From: Helichrysum umbraculigerum
Lineage: Eukaryota; Streptophyta; Magnoliopsida; Asterales; Asteraceae
DNA: 64,000 nucleotides
Assembly (NCBI GenBank): GCA_949592205.1
Contig: CATIUR010000001.1
Coordinates: 39,945,001-40,009,000, forward strand
Reading direction: 5' to 3'
Under the pieces are notes generated by a model, which was given only the letters and a program-made list of their open reading frames with translations, was not told the DNA's origin and ran no database searches. The position numbers were made by a program, and so were the translations under genes. Position 1 is the first letter of the stretch. The number at the start of each line of letters is the position of its first letter. This document shows positions 1 through 11,421 of the stretch, one piece after another.

Positions 1-1327
1 ATAAATCGAATTTGGATTCCTTGTGTTGATGAGCTACGTAGCCTAGTATTGGACGAAGCTCATAAGTCCAATTATTCGATACATCCTGGTGCAGATAAGA
101 TGTATCACGATCTGAAAGGATTTTACTGGTGGCCTGGCATGAAAAGAGACATTGCCACCTATGTTAGTAGATGTCTGACTTGTGCAAAAGTTAAGACTGA
201 GTACCAAAAGCCATCCGGACTTTTGCAACAACCTGAGTTGCCCAAATGGAAATGGGAACACATCACGATGGACTTCATCACAAAGCTACCGAAAACATCA
301 TCTGGAATGGACTCCATATGGGTGATTGTCGACAAAGTCAGCTCACTTTCTTGCCATTAAGGAAACGGATAAGATGGAAAAGCTGTCTAGAATTTACATA
401 AAGGAAGTTGTTTCTAGACATGGAATTCCATTATCTATCATCTCTGATAGAGATGCACGATTCACCTCTCGCTTCTGGCAAACACTGCAACAAGCTTTAG
501 GCACTAGACTAGACATGAGTACCGCCTACCATCCACAAACTGATGGTCAAAGCGAGCGAACAATTCAAACGCTTGAAGACTTGCTAAGAGCTTGCGTGAT
601 TGATTTTGGAGGAAACTGGGATGTTCATCTTCCTTTAGCCGAATTCTCGTACAACAATAGTTATCATACGAGTATACAGATGGCACCTTTTGAGGCGTTG
701 TACAGACGCAAGTGCCGATCCCCACTCTGTTGGGCAGAGTTGGATGACAGACAGTTATCAGGTCCTGAGATAGTCCAAGAGACAACGGACAAAATATCTC
801 AAGTGCTTAATCGATTGAAAACAGCACGAGACCGACAAAAGAGTTATGCAGACAATAGACGAAAACCTTTAGAGTTTCAAGTAGGTGACAGAGTCCTACT
901 CAAGGTATCTCCTTGGAAAGGAGTTGTGCGATTTGGGAAACGCGGTAAGCTGAACCCACGTTACATCGGACCTTTTGAGATCCTAGCAAGGATTGGTCTT
1001 GTAGCTTATAAGCTTAAACTGCCGCAAGAACTTAGTAATATTCACGACACGTTTCACGTGAGTAATCTTAAGAAGTGTGTATTTGACGAAGCGTTAATCA
1101 TACCTCCCGACGAAATCTATATCGACGCAAAACTTAACTTTGTGGAGGAACCGCTTGAAGTAATGGACACGAAAACGCAGAAACTCCGCAACAGTCGGAT
1201 CAAGCTTGTCAAAATTCGATGGAATTCGAAAAGAGGCCCAGAGTTCACCTGGGAACGTGAGGACGAGATGCGCAAGAAGTATCCCCACCTATTTGAACCC
1301 GTGACCACGACTCACGACACAAATTAA
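1..1327 (+). pseudogene. Tekay-1 pol C-terminus: integrase and chromodomain, frameshifted
   Basis: Integrase joins element cDNA to host DNA; the chromodomain directs chromoviruses to heterochromatin (family knowledge). The window opens inside the zinc-binding region: HKSNYSIHPG then CLTC gives the HHCC finger in the first 190 bases. The catalytic core shows MDFITKLP, ISDRDARF and the Glu of QTDGQSER. The C-terminus has the GPFEIL...VSNLKK region and a chromodomain-like end (IRWNSKRGPEFTWERED). Reading starts in frame 1 and moves to frame 2 near 331-340. Compared with Tekay-B, about 8 nt encoding part of VDRLTK are missing there, so the gene is broken. From the shift to the stop at 1327 frame 2 is open for about 330 codons. 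Confidence 0.92.
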
Positions 1328-1351
1328 ATCTCGGGACGAGATTTCCCTAAC

Positions 1352-1361
1352 AGGGGGAGAA
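1352..1361 (+). promoter_or_regulatory. Polypurine tract of Tekay-1
   Basis: AGGGGGAGAA abuts the TGTGAC start of the 3' LTR. It would prime plus-strand cDNA synthesis. The same GGGGAGAA form occurs in Tekay-A and Tekay-B. Confidence 0.85.
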
Positions 1362-2049
1362 TGTGACAACTCTCCAAATTAGGTATTAATTAACATTAAG
1401 CATGTGCATTCTTACGCTAATTTCCTGATTAAGTTTTAACAAAACTTTTTGATGTGATGTAAGCCTAGCAAGCCCAGTAAATTTAAACAAAAAGTAATAC
1501 GCAATACGTAAGTATTAAAAGTTACGTACAAATATATCGAAACGAATCCGACAAAAATAAATGACAAAAGTTTCGTGATACAAAAATAATTAATAATATA
1601 ATTATTAATTACGAGTATTTATATATCTATAACATGTAGATATAAAGGTCTAAATATACGTTTAACATAAAATGTATTATAAACGAACAGAAACAATTCT
1701 AAAACGTACATAAGAGGTCCAAATATGAAAAGTGTTATTTTTCTAACACGTTGTAAAGTATTTTGAACATTACCTCAAAATATGAAATCCAAACTCAACT
1801 AAAATTTTACGCTCAAATAGTTGCGCGCAGTAAAATGTACAAAAATGTACATCATCTTGAAATAATGATAATATCATTATTCTAATCATAAATTACGAAC
1901 CAGTAGAACATCTACAAAATAAAAATGTAAAATGTTTATTTTTATATTGCTAAAATTATACCCGTACTCAAAATTGAGGTGCCAAAACTTGGCACCTAAC
2001 TCAAATAATTGAGAGACCAAGCACTGGTGCTCTCCATACTCGTTTGAAA

Positions 2050-2056
2050 TATATTA
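2050..2056 (+). promoter_or_regulatory. Possible LTR TATA box
   Basis: TATATTA followed by CTCCCTCC. The Tekay-A LTR has TATATTATATA followed by the same CTCCCTCC block at the matching place on its strand, which suggests the core promoter. No transcription data. Confidence 0.4.
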
Positions 2057-2536
2057 CTCCCTCCGTTCCTTCATTATATCAACAACAACACACCCACAAC
2101 ACCTCAATAATTCATCTATCTTTCTCTCTACCTCACTAAGAAATGCAAAGGCAGTAACAAGATCAGGAAGCAGAAGCTTCAACATATCATCATCATCGTC
2201 TACATTCATCATCATCATCACAAATCTCTTTGTAAGGAAACTTCAAATCTTTAATTTCTTTGTTTTGATTTTGTGATATAACAAGTTTACATATCATAAT
2301 CTGTACATATAACATCACAATCTTGAAGATTTATGATTGATTCTTGAAAATGGTTTATAAAACCCAAAACTACAAAACCAAAATCGTTATATACAAACTT
2401 GTTAAAATGAAGTTATAATGTGTAAAAACGACACATAACACTTATATAAACATTTGTTGTTGATGTATAAAAGATTTGGAACCAAAAGATCGCGTATATG
2501 TTTTGCTCTGCTACGAACAGACTCTGTGAACATAAC

Positions 2537-2880
2537 GAATACGGCGGATTCCTTTGAATACGCCGTATTCATAACCGAAAATCAAACGAATCCGGCGGAT
2601 TCAAGGGAATCCGGCGGATTCCCGTGTCCGACCCGCACACAAATCTTCGGCTAAAACGATGAACGAGTAAAAGACACGGGTGAATACGGCGGATTCAAAT
2701 GAATCCGGCGTATTCCAAAGCTTCACACAAACTATCTGATGAACACAAACGAATCCGGCGTATTCGATTGAATACGGCGGATTCCCCCGAACTTGATTGA
2801 ATACGGCGGATTCACTCGAATCCGGCGTATTCCGATTTGGTACTTGAATCCGGCGGATTCATATAGAATCCGGCGGATTC
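2537..2880 (+). repeat. Cluster of twelve 15-bp CG-rich palindromes
   Basis: Twelve copies by eye of GAAT(A/C)CG-(G/C)-CG(G/T)ATTC, mostly GAATCCGGCGGATTC or GAATACGGCGGATTC. Each is two 7-bp arms around one central base, with CG on both sides of the centre. Spacers vary from 4 to over 50 bp and are unrelated, so this is not a simple tandem repeat. It lies about 480 bp after the presumed promoter. Confidence 0.9.
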
Positions 2881-3040
2881 CCAAGCCTGGTCAACAATCT
2901 GACTTTTATTTTAAAACATAAACGTTTCCGTTAACGATTCCAATTATACGATACATTTACGAGACATTGTAAACTATTAATAAAACATTAATGTGATATA
3001 TCCGAGACTTAGACATTGGACTTTAAAACTTGCGTTAACA

Positions 3041-3043
<3 letters not shown>

Positions 3044-3128
<85 letters not shown>

Positions 3129-3136
3129 CATAATAT

Positions 3137-3171
<35 letters not shown>
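3044..3171 (+). repeat. AT microsatellite
   Basis: About 42 AT dinucleotides (3044-3127), a short interruption, then about 15 more (3141-3171). Slippage-prone and a likely source of assembly error. Confidence 0.97.
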
Positions 3172-3172
<1 letters not shown>

Positions 3173-5291
3173 GCCAAACTTTATACGTTTATATAATCGT
3201 TAAAACTCGATTCGAAATCATTAACAATGATTTAAATAAACGTGTACGATAATTTTAGAAAGTGATGATAGTTATTTTATAAACGGGAATAAATTCACGT
3301 ATCATGTATACTCGTAAAACAATAGGAATTAGATCGGTTGCATGCAAATAATAATATAAAATAGAAATAGATCGGTTATTATAATGTGCTCTAAAACAAA
3401 TAATAATCAAATAATCAAATAGAGCGGTTGTTTATAAGTGCTCTATTTATACATTTTCATATATAACCCTGCACTTCCATACTTTTACTTTAAAGTATCT
3501 TTAATTTTAACATAAGAATGTTAATTAACTTGAAATGGAATATATTATATTCACGATTGTACGATTCTTAACAAATGAAAACTTATATATTTTATATATA
3601 CGTAAATAACGTATTGGTTAAATATATATACATACGACACTTAAGAAATATATATTTACATATATATGCAAATGGATTAGAAGTTTAACAAACGTATAAC
3701 CTAATAATATACAACAAGTATATTATTTAAGTATACATATATAGAACAAATATATGTACATACAATGATTTTGGAATAACATTCGAATCATACGTACAAC
3801 TATATACAAAGTATATGTACGAATGAAACAAAATGACCTTCCGTTAAATAGACAATTACATATTGGTTTATATACTTAACCAAGTATACGACAAAAGAAA
3901 TAATAACAATATTTCTACACAATGTCACCAACAATTACAACGATTTATATTATTAAGAAATCAACCAATTCTTCAAACAAACAAACTGTTAACATAAATG
4001 ATTTAAAACAAATCAAACGTACTTATGTTAATATATTTATTGTATATAGGTTAACAAACCTTGGGCAATTATCCGTTTGGCTGCTAGCTTTCATTCCGAG
4101 CAAAACTACTGTGAGTTCACAGCCCCTACTTTACAAATGTTTTATGCTTTTAAACATAGGGGTGTAAACATAGAAACTGCATGCAAACACATGCAGCAAA
4201 TTTGTATAAATGCTTTATTGCTTTATACAACTGTTTGACATGAAATATTATTTCACAACTGTTTTGGGAATTAGACAACAAATCCTAGTACGGACCAGAC
4301 TTGAGATGTGTGCATGAAAGACCTTATGTCATGCAGACTATAACCATTAGTTAGGTGACTCTAGCCACTGAGTATACGAATAGTACTATTGCCGTGACGA
4401 CCCTCCTGTGGATGGAGCGTATACTTAATTGTCCTTCAGGCAAACAACATAAGTTTTGGTTGTGGTTTGGTTATAGGGTTAGGTCGCGTTACTTTAACCT
4501 GCGAGGTTTAGCTCACCTTTCAGGGGATTATAGTCTAAGCAGTTCCCACACTTATTATTTAGGATAAACATATCCTACAACTGTTTTATGTCAGTATACT
4601 TACTGATTATATTTGTATACTGGTAAACAACCAGACATACATTTTGGGTAACAACCCACATAAAACTATATTTTAGGGTAACTATCCCTAACATCTTATA
4701 AATTGCAAAACCTGCAAACATTTATTTATTGAATAACATTTCAATAACTTTAACATAAATGGTTTAACATACCACATATTTATACAAACCTGTGAATTCA
4801 CTCAACATATTTGTTGACGACTTTCTTTCTATGTTTTACAGGAAATTAGCTATGTAAGTAAGGATCGCATGCATTCAGGATGACAACCCTGGACTACTTA
4901 GGATGCCATACTTTATGGGGCAGGTTTTGAGGATTTCCTCTGTATTACTGCAGACATTGCAGTTATACTCATGAAATCTGATTTTAACATATGTATTGTA
5001 AAACTTAAATGTTTTAAACTTTATTACTACTGTACGACTTACACAGTCGTACTACTTTTGTAATAACTATTTAACTGGCATCCTTAATATATTTTGTTCT
5101 GTATGATCATATGCTCTGATACGATGAATGCACAATTGTAATGTCATCACCCCCGTTGTTAAACTGTTTACACATAATGCTTCCGCCAATTATAACTTGC
5201 TTCCGTTAAACATTAAATAAACACAATTATGGATTTTTGGGGTGTGACAACACAACCCCTATGTCGCTATTGATTTAGCATCAAACGCTTA

Positions 5292-5390
5292 TGCGACACA
5301 ACCCTTGTGTCGCTAAGCTCTTGTGTCGCATTCCTATGCGACACAACGCTTGTGTCGCATACCAAATCTTTGTGTCGCAAATTGTGTCGC
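5292..5390 (+). repeat. GCGACACAA / TTGTGTCGC word cluster
   Basis: Seven copies by eye of TTGTGTCGC or its complement, in both orientations, within about 100 bp. It occupies the LTR position where Tekay-B and the solo LTR carry GCGACGTA-type words. Confidence 0.88.
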
Positions 5391-5418
5391 AGAATCAGAA
5401 ATTTTGAAGGATTTTCAC

Positions 5419-5476
5419 TATAGCAAAGTCAAAGTACTGTAGCAATTCACTGTAGCACACTTACTGTAGCAAAGTC
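5419..5476 (+). repeat. ACTGTAGCA short repeats
   Basis: Several ACTGTAGCA/ACTATAGCA copies directly after the GCGAC cluster. The solo Tekay LTR has three copies at the same relative place (about 35532-35571). Confidence 0.8.
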
Positions 5477-6577
5477 AACATTTTTGAATTATTATTACAA
5501 ACCGTCACCAACGGGCCAAACATGTTTTCTAAAGACAAACGATTACGAACACTTACACAGACATCGGGCATACTAGTTGTGTACAACTAAACAAAACGTC
5601 TTGCGGGACATATACTTACATAACCTCGTATGTTTAGGCATTTGAAGGTTACGGGTTTGGAGAACCTACTTGCTTTACTTACTACTTGCTATTTGCTACT
5701 GCTTACTACAAGACTCAGGTGAGTCTTACGGCCCCACTTTTACTGTTTTTCTTACTGGGGGAGATACATGCTACTGATTTACCTTGAACACAAGTACTAA
5801 AACTGCTTACTATACTAAACGGAATTGCATGAGTTATTTACTATTTACAGAAGTCTCTCCATCATATATCGTTAGTTATGGACTTAAGCGCGAACACTAG
5901 TTAATGGATCCATTAGGGAAATGACCCTCCCCGCCCGGGGTAGTAGCGCTACCACGAACTGTTCTGTATAAACGGGTGACTATTATTCGTTACGTATGCT
6001 TGCTCAGTTACGAGCATGTCACGGGAGCAACTTATTACTTACGGGTTAAGCTTCAATTATGAGCCTCATTGCAACGGTATAACTTACTTACTTACATTTG
6101 CTGGATTGCAAATACTGGTTTTACATTTGCGGGATTGCAAATACTGATTATTCGCCTACGGGCACTACTGATAAAATCTTGTGTTCAAAACTGATATTAC
6201 TTATAAACATGTGAGATTTACCAACATTCGTGTTGACCCTTTTAGCATGTATTCTCAGGTACACAGACGGAGTAGGATTACTCCAGGACATAGCTAGAGT
6301 CGCATGATTTCAACACAACTGCATTAACGGAGATTCTTAGCATTATCTTTTGTATATTACGATTATGTAATAGAATCTCCCGCTATATGCGTGGACTCTA
6401 GGAAACTACATTTTTGTATACGAAAACATTAAGTTTTCAAACATTATATCTATGGAATGTAACTAATTTACAAACGTTGCATATAGATGTCGTTTGCTTT
6501 ATCTTTGCGCTGTGATATTTGATTAGTAGCACCCCAAAACTTGCTTTTGCCAAACAGTGAATTTGGGGGTGTTACAA

Positions 6578-7080
6578 TGGCACCGGCCCACGGACGCAAA
6601 AAGGCAGCCGGCGGAGGCTGCCGGCCAGCCGGCGGCGCCTCGTTCGGCCCATACAATTTTCTTTGTTGGCGTTTTCAATCATATCTCTTTCGTTATGCGT
6701 CCGATTGCAATGATTCTTTTTGCGTTGGAATCGATTTTTAAAAACGAAGACTTTGATGTAAAGAATTCCCAGAGATGATTTTCCTATCTTGAGATGTCTT
6801 GTTCGGAATGTTTTGAATCTTTCGCAGCGCGTGGAATCTTCGTTCTTTATCCGTTTTTGGTGATTCTTTTTGCGGTGGATTTGATTTTTGAAAACGAAGA
6901 CTTTGGCATGGAGAAATCTCTGAGATGATTCTTTTTATTTGAAATCTTGTCTTGGTTGCCTTGAATCTTCAAACGTGCGTTAAATCTTCTTTTTTTGCTC
7001 GTTTTGCCTGATTTTTCTCCTGCTTCCTTATTTTAACCTACTTGACTGATTAATGTAATATTTTAGTTCATTTGCCACGT
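6578..7080. other. Unassigned segment with GC palindromes
   Basis: Between the old LTR end and the gypsy fragment. It starts with GC-rich nested palindromes (about 6598-6640, repeated GCCGGCGG and GGCTGCCGGCC) and continues into a 150-bp direct repeat. The palindromic start resembles the word clusters inside other LTRs here, so it may be remnant LTR or leader. ORFs at 6541-6778 show no family features. Confidence 0.5.
6711..7010 (+). repeat. Two imperfect 150-bp direct repeats
   Basis: Units start at TGATTCTTTT (6711 and 6861). Both carry a TTTTTAAAAACGAAGACTTTG-like stretch and a later CAGAGATGATT/CTGAGATGATT. Identity is moderate, so the duplication is old. Function unknown. Confidence 0.75.
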
Positions 7081-7149
7081 ATTTTTCTAAAAAGAGAGAG
7101 ATATCGTTAGTAAAAACGTGACTTTTTACACGATATCAGTCTTAATCCT

Positions 7150-8937
7150 ATCAGAGTTTGTTATAACTACTATAAGCCTGGACACATAAAATTGAGTGTC
7201 CTAGCTTAAAGACTCAGTCTGCTCCTTCTGTACCTCGCATAAATGTAGACAGGAAAGCGGTAGAACCAACAAAGACTAAGAGTCGATCATTCCAAATTAC
7301 CGCAGAAGAAGCTCAGAGGGCCCAAACGTGTTGACAGGTACATTCCTTGTTAATCAAAAACCTGCATACATGTTGTTTGATTCGGGTGCCTCGAGATCTT
7401 TTCTGTCTGAAAAGTTATGTCATGATTTCACAATTCCCCTTACTGAGTTAGACACTCCACTAGATGTTGAAGTTGCTGACGATGGAATTATTTATGTAAC
7501 TAATGTGAATCGTGGGTGTCAACTAGATATTAATAACGAAAATTTCATTATAAATCTAATCCCTATGCAAATGGGCGAGTTTGATGTCGTAGTAGGTATG
7601 AATTAGCTAGGTAAGCACAATGCCGTCATTCAATGTGAAAAGAAGATAATTCGGGTCAACTCGCCAAGTGGGGGAGTAATTGATATCTATGGGAAAAAGA
7701 GAAAGCCTTCATTTTCTATTTGTACATTCGCATGTGCTAAACGTCCTTTATTACATGGTTGCCAAGCCTTTTTGGCACATGTGATAGATATTAAAAAATC
7801 TGTCCCTAAAATTGATGAAATTCCTATTGTAAAAGATTTCCCCGATGTTTTTCCCGACGAGTTACCGAGTGTTCCACCCGATAGACAAGTCGAATTCCGT
7901 ATTGATCTGGAACCTGGAGTCATACCTATTGCTAAGACACCATATAGACTTGCCCCTTCGGAAATGCAAGAGTTAATGAAACAATTGAAAGAATTACTCG
8001 ACAAAGGCTTTATTCGTCCAAGTAGTTCACCATGGGGAGCTCCGGTACTCTTTGTTAAAAAGAAAGATGGCACCATGCGTATGTGTATTGACTATATGGA
8101 GTTGAATAAGGTTACCATCAAGAATAGGTATCCCTTACTTAGGATTGATGACTTATTTGATCAACTCCAGGGTGCTAGTTTCTTCTCAAAGATTGATTTT
8201 CGTTCTGGTTATCATCAGTTGAAAGTTAAAAAAAAAATATGTTTCTAAATCTGCTTTTAGAACAAGGTATGGCCATTATGAATTTGTGGTTATGCCTTTT
8301 GGTCTGACAAATGCACCAGCTGCATTCATGGATCTCATGAATCGAGTATGCCATCCTATGCTCGATAAATTTGTCATTGTGTTTATTGACGATATTCTTA
8401 TTTATTCCAAATCTGTTGGTGATCATGAAATTCATTTGAAGCAAGTACTACAAACGTTGAGAAATGAAAAGCTTTATGCCAAATTCTCAAAATGTGAGTT
8501 CTGGCTTTGTGAAGTGAAAAGCTTTATGCCAAATTCTCAAAAACGATAAATTTGTCATTGTGTTTATTGACGATATTCTTATTTATTCCAAATCTGTTGG
8601 TGATCATGAAATTCATTTGAAGCAAGTACTACAAACGTTGAGAAATGAAAAGCTTTATGCCAAATTCTCAAAATGTGAGTTCATTTCTTGGGTCACGTTG
8701 TGAATAATCAAGGTATAAAAGTTGATCCTACTAAAGTTGAAGCTGTAATGAAATGGGAACCTCCAACAAATCCAACCAAAGTTAGAAGTTTTCTGGGATT
8801 AGCCGGTTATTACAGGCGGTTTATCCAAGACTTCTCAAAGATTGCTACACCTCTTACCAAACTCACTCGAAAGAATGTCAAGTTTGAATGGAATGATCAA
8901 TCTGAACAAGCCTTCAGAATTCTTAAAGTAAGTCTAT
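7150..8937 (+). pseudogene. Gypsy gag-PR-RT-RNase H pseudogene
   Basis: Order: damaged zinc knuckle near 7155-7200 (KPGHIKL kept, two of its Cys lost), protease with FDSGASRSF near 7380, RT with FVKKKDG near 8055, MPFGLTNAP near 8300 and the FIDD active site near 8387, then RNase H start. Breaks seen: TAG at 7604-7606 in what should be GMDWLG, with the Asp also changed to Asn; a frameshift at the A-run 8228-8237 (frame 2 to 3); a tandem duplication at 8363-8684; Arg to Met in the usual DYRELNK. It cannot encode a working polymerase. Truncated at 8938 by copia. Confidence 0.9.
8363..8684 (+). repeat. Internal duplication in the gypsy RT (offset 181 bp)
   Basis: The block starting CGATAAATTTGTC at 8363 recurs at 8544 with the same sequence through the YAKFSKCEF codons. 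A 27-bp stretch (GAAAAGCTTTATGCC...) occurs three times, at about 8466, 8516 and 8648. The second copy also lacks the bases coding LCEV, so the junctions look like slippage or template switching at short homologies. Confidence 0.88.
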
Positions 8938-9336
8938 TGGGTTTTCTATTCCCTAACTAGATTATCATAACGCAGTGGAAAAACAATAATTTAATAATCT
9001 AAGGAAATTAGGAACTAAAACCCTAAGGGATCTTTAACTTTAATAAATAACTTTAATAAATAGTGCAATAAACAAATCAGATAAATAAGGAAAAACACTA
9101 ACCTCAGAGAAAACCACTTTCTCACGCGCAGACCAACTAGCAGAGCTTTGTTACTTGGAGGCAAGTACCCAAAGTAGAAGACCTCTAATGCTTCACACCA
9201 AAAAAAATCAAGAGAAAGTCGAATTTTCGAAATCCTTGAAAATTCGTACTTGAAATCGTGATTAATGAAGGTATAGGATGCCCCTATTTATAGTTGTGGA
9301 AGAAACCCTAAAAATTGCTGGATTCGACTCCCAACC
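8938..9336 (-). repeat. Copia 3' LTR, distal part
   Basis: With 39802-40117 this makes an LTR of about 715 bp. On the minus strand it ends GAAAACCCA. The Tekay-A target duplication CAACC (9332-9336) marks where the LTR was split. No ORF. Confidence 0.75.
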
Positions 9337-10750
9337 TGTCACACCTCACCAAACGGTAATCTACGATTAGTCTAATTAGTTTGCGGAAGCTGGTGACGTG
9401 GCGAGGCGCGATCAGTTTCAACATATAATACATCCAAAGAGCATATGGTTATTTCAGAACGATATATAATAAGATGCCAAGTTTTTAATAGTTATTACAA
9501 AAGGGTTACGACTTAGAAAAGTCGTAACAATAGTAGTATTGTTTGAAACAGTAGTGTCATAGAAACACATAGTACAAAATTGAATTTCATAAGTATGACT
9601 GCAATAATTTGTAGTTATACAAATGAAATCCCATTCGTCCTAAAATAAGGTGGCATCCTAATGATTCAAGAGTCGTCCGTCCTGAATGCATGCATATCTT
9701 ACTTACATTGCTAATTCCCTGAAAAACATAGAGAAAACGTCACCAAGGATTGTTGAGTGAATTCACAGGTTTTGTATTCCAATACTAAACCAAGTTATGT
9801 ATAAATCATTGATACGCAGTCAAACATAATGGTTAATCGAGTTGTAGGAAACACAAGTTATACCAATTATGGTTAACATTTCCTATATAATTAGTAAGAA
9901 ATCCATTCTTAACAATAGTTAATCGTTTAGTAGGAAACACAGGTTTATTCAAAGATGATAAACATTTCCTATATAGTCGTTTCGTAGGAAACACAAGCTT
10001 ATCCAAATCAAGGAGAAACATTTCCTATAAGTAATCATTTGTAGGAAAACCTTTCCTATTAGTTGTATAGTTTTGTGGGAAATATAGACGATGATCCCCC
10101 TAAGGTGAGCTAAACCTTTAGGGTTAAAGTAACGACACCTAGTGCTATAACCAATCCATGACTTGTGTAATGTTTTTGCCTCGGTAACAGGTAAGTATAC
10201 GCTCCTCGTTACGACTACCATCGTGTGGTTGGAATGACCAACGAGTTATATCCGTGGGAGGGCTGTCACCTCGATAGTACTACCCGTACACTCAGTGGCT
10301 AGAGTCACCTAGCTAATGGTTATAAGTTGCAAGCACTGGGACTTCTGTGCACTACAACTACCTCACGTAAACCTAGGTTCGTACCAAGATGCGTTGTCTT
10401 ATTCCCGAAAATAGTATGAAAGTCAATTCATTTATAAACAATTCAAGTAAATACAAGATAGTATTTATAAACACTTATTGCATGAAGTAGCAAAAACAAT
10501 TGTTATATTTTTCACCCCAAGTTTTAAAAGCATTTAAAACAGTGAAAAAGGGGCTGTGAACTCACAGTAGAAGCAGTGATGTGAAAGCTAGCAGTTCGTA
10601 GTAAGCGTTGCCCGATAAATCAACCAATACGTAAGAAATGTATTAACATAAGTATTTGACGGTTGGTCAAATTATGTTGATAATGTGATTGTTTTGAAAT
10701 ATCGTTTATTGTCATATTCAAATATTATATAATTATTTGTTGCGCGAAAG

Positions 10751-10796
10751 TATATATATATATATATACTTCGTTTTAAGTTCGTTGTGTGTGTAT

Positions 10797-10865
<69 letters not shown>

Positions 10866-10866
10866 A
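10751..10866 (+). repeat. TA microsatellites in the Tekay-A LTR
   Basis: TA runs at 10751-10768 and about 10799-10866. The matching runs in the other LTR (16532-16564 and 16583-16622) have different lengths, as expected from slippage after insertion. Confidence 0.95.
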
Positions 10867-11296
10867 CATAGTTAGAGTCGTCGTATATATATACATATAT
10901 ACATTTTAGTACGTAGTATATATATATAAACACAGTAGTTTGAATTTTTATTTGTCCGTATATGTATACATATATATTCGTATTATTTTATTTCTTTTCA
11001 AGTTTTAGCTGCGATTTTGAGTCAAATCTTTCAGGAAGTTTTTACTCCAATATTTAACTAATATAACTCTTTGGTGTAGCTATGTTGGTGGCATGTCGAA
11101 AGATTTGCTTGCAGTGTTACATGGGATTTCATTAGAACAAAATACTTAATTGACATAACTGCCATACTAATTTTATACAAATTAGCACTTCTCCACGTGG
11201 ACACATTTTCTAAATGTAATACCACTACGTGTTTCAAGAGGATATCTTGAATATATGTCTCGAATAATTATAACAGTTTAGTTTATAAACTCAACC

Positions 11297-11421
11297 ACCC
11301 GTTCGGGTCACAAGAACCTAGCCGATCAGCTAGTGGTTCATACCCATTCCGGTAATCACCACCTACCCGATCGGTTGTGATGTTTCACCCGATCGGGTGC
11401 CTCAATCCAGTCGGTCGGGTA
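11297..11421 (+). repeat. CCCGATCGGG word cluster of Tekay-A LTR
   Basis: Several variants of the 12-bp palindrome ACCCGATCGGGT (ACCCGTTCGGGT, ACCCGATCGGTT, AGCCGATCAGCT). The same cluster is in the other LTR near 17033-17155, with a few substitutions. Confidence 0.85.

Larger units (their letters stand above)
1..5249 (+). mobile_element. Tekay-1: 3' end of a Ty3/gypsy chromovirus (Tekay type)
   Basis: The visible part runs integrase, chromodomain, purine tract, then a long 3' LTR. The 5' part lies left of the window. The LTR starts TGTGACAAC directly after a purine tract and ends GGTGTGACA at 5249. The sequence that follows is the 3' half of a different Tekay LTR, so Tekay-1 seems to have inserted into that older LTR, whose first half should lie left of the window. 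The predicted 5-bp target duplication (5250-5254) cannot be checked here. Element class rests on the integrase and chromodomain sequence; the clade name is from family knowledge. Confidence 0.9.
1362..5249 (+). repeat. 3' LTR of Tekay-1 (3888 bp)
   Basis: It begins TGTGACAACTCTCC and ends GGGGTGTGACA. Its start resembles the LTR start of Tekay-A (both continue with an AAATTAGGTAT-type stretch). Its 3' third shares the block near 4340-4560 with the Tekay-A LTR at 10080-10320 (reverse complement). It contains a weak TATA-like stretch and pyrimidine leader near 2050, a palindromic word cluster and an AT microsatellite. No credible ORF: the ones at 2977-3252 are the AT repeat read as Tyr-Ile. Confidence 0.88.
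5250..6577 (+). repeat. 3' part of an older Tekay-type LTR
   Basis: It matches the middle and end of the Tekay-B and solo Tekay LTRs: a cluster of GCGAC words, several ACTGTAGCA copies, the CCGTCACCAACGGGCC stretch (seen also near 35607), and the terminus GAATTTGGGGGTGTTACA. No TG start is present because Tekay-1 interrupts it. No primer-binding site follows 6577, so it is a solo or truncated LTR. No coding sequence seen. Confidence 0.85.
7081..8937 (+). mobile_element. Decayed Ty3/gypsy fragment, cut by the copia insertion
   Basis: Contains the end of gag, protease, reverse transcriptase and the start of RNase H. The LTR and most of gag are not recognisable on the left. At 8938 the RNase H reading stops and a copia LTR begins, so the rest should lie beyond the right edge. 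RT is of chromovirus type (FIRPSSSPWGAPVLFVKKKDG); clade not assigned. Confidence 0.85.

Noticed and set aside
2537..2880. CRISPR-like array
   Set aside because: Words are 15 bp, spacers run from 4 to over 50 bp, and it lies inside a plant LTR; nothing supports CRISPR.
2977..3252. Tyr-Ile repeat proteins on both strands (also 10733-10933)
   Set aside because: Translations of the AT microsatellites.
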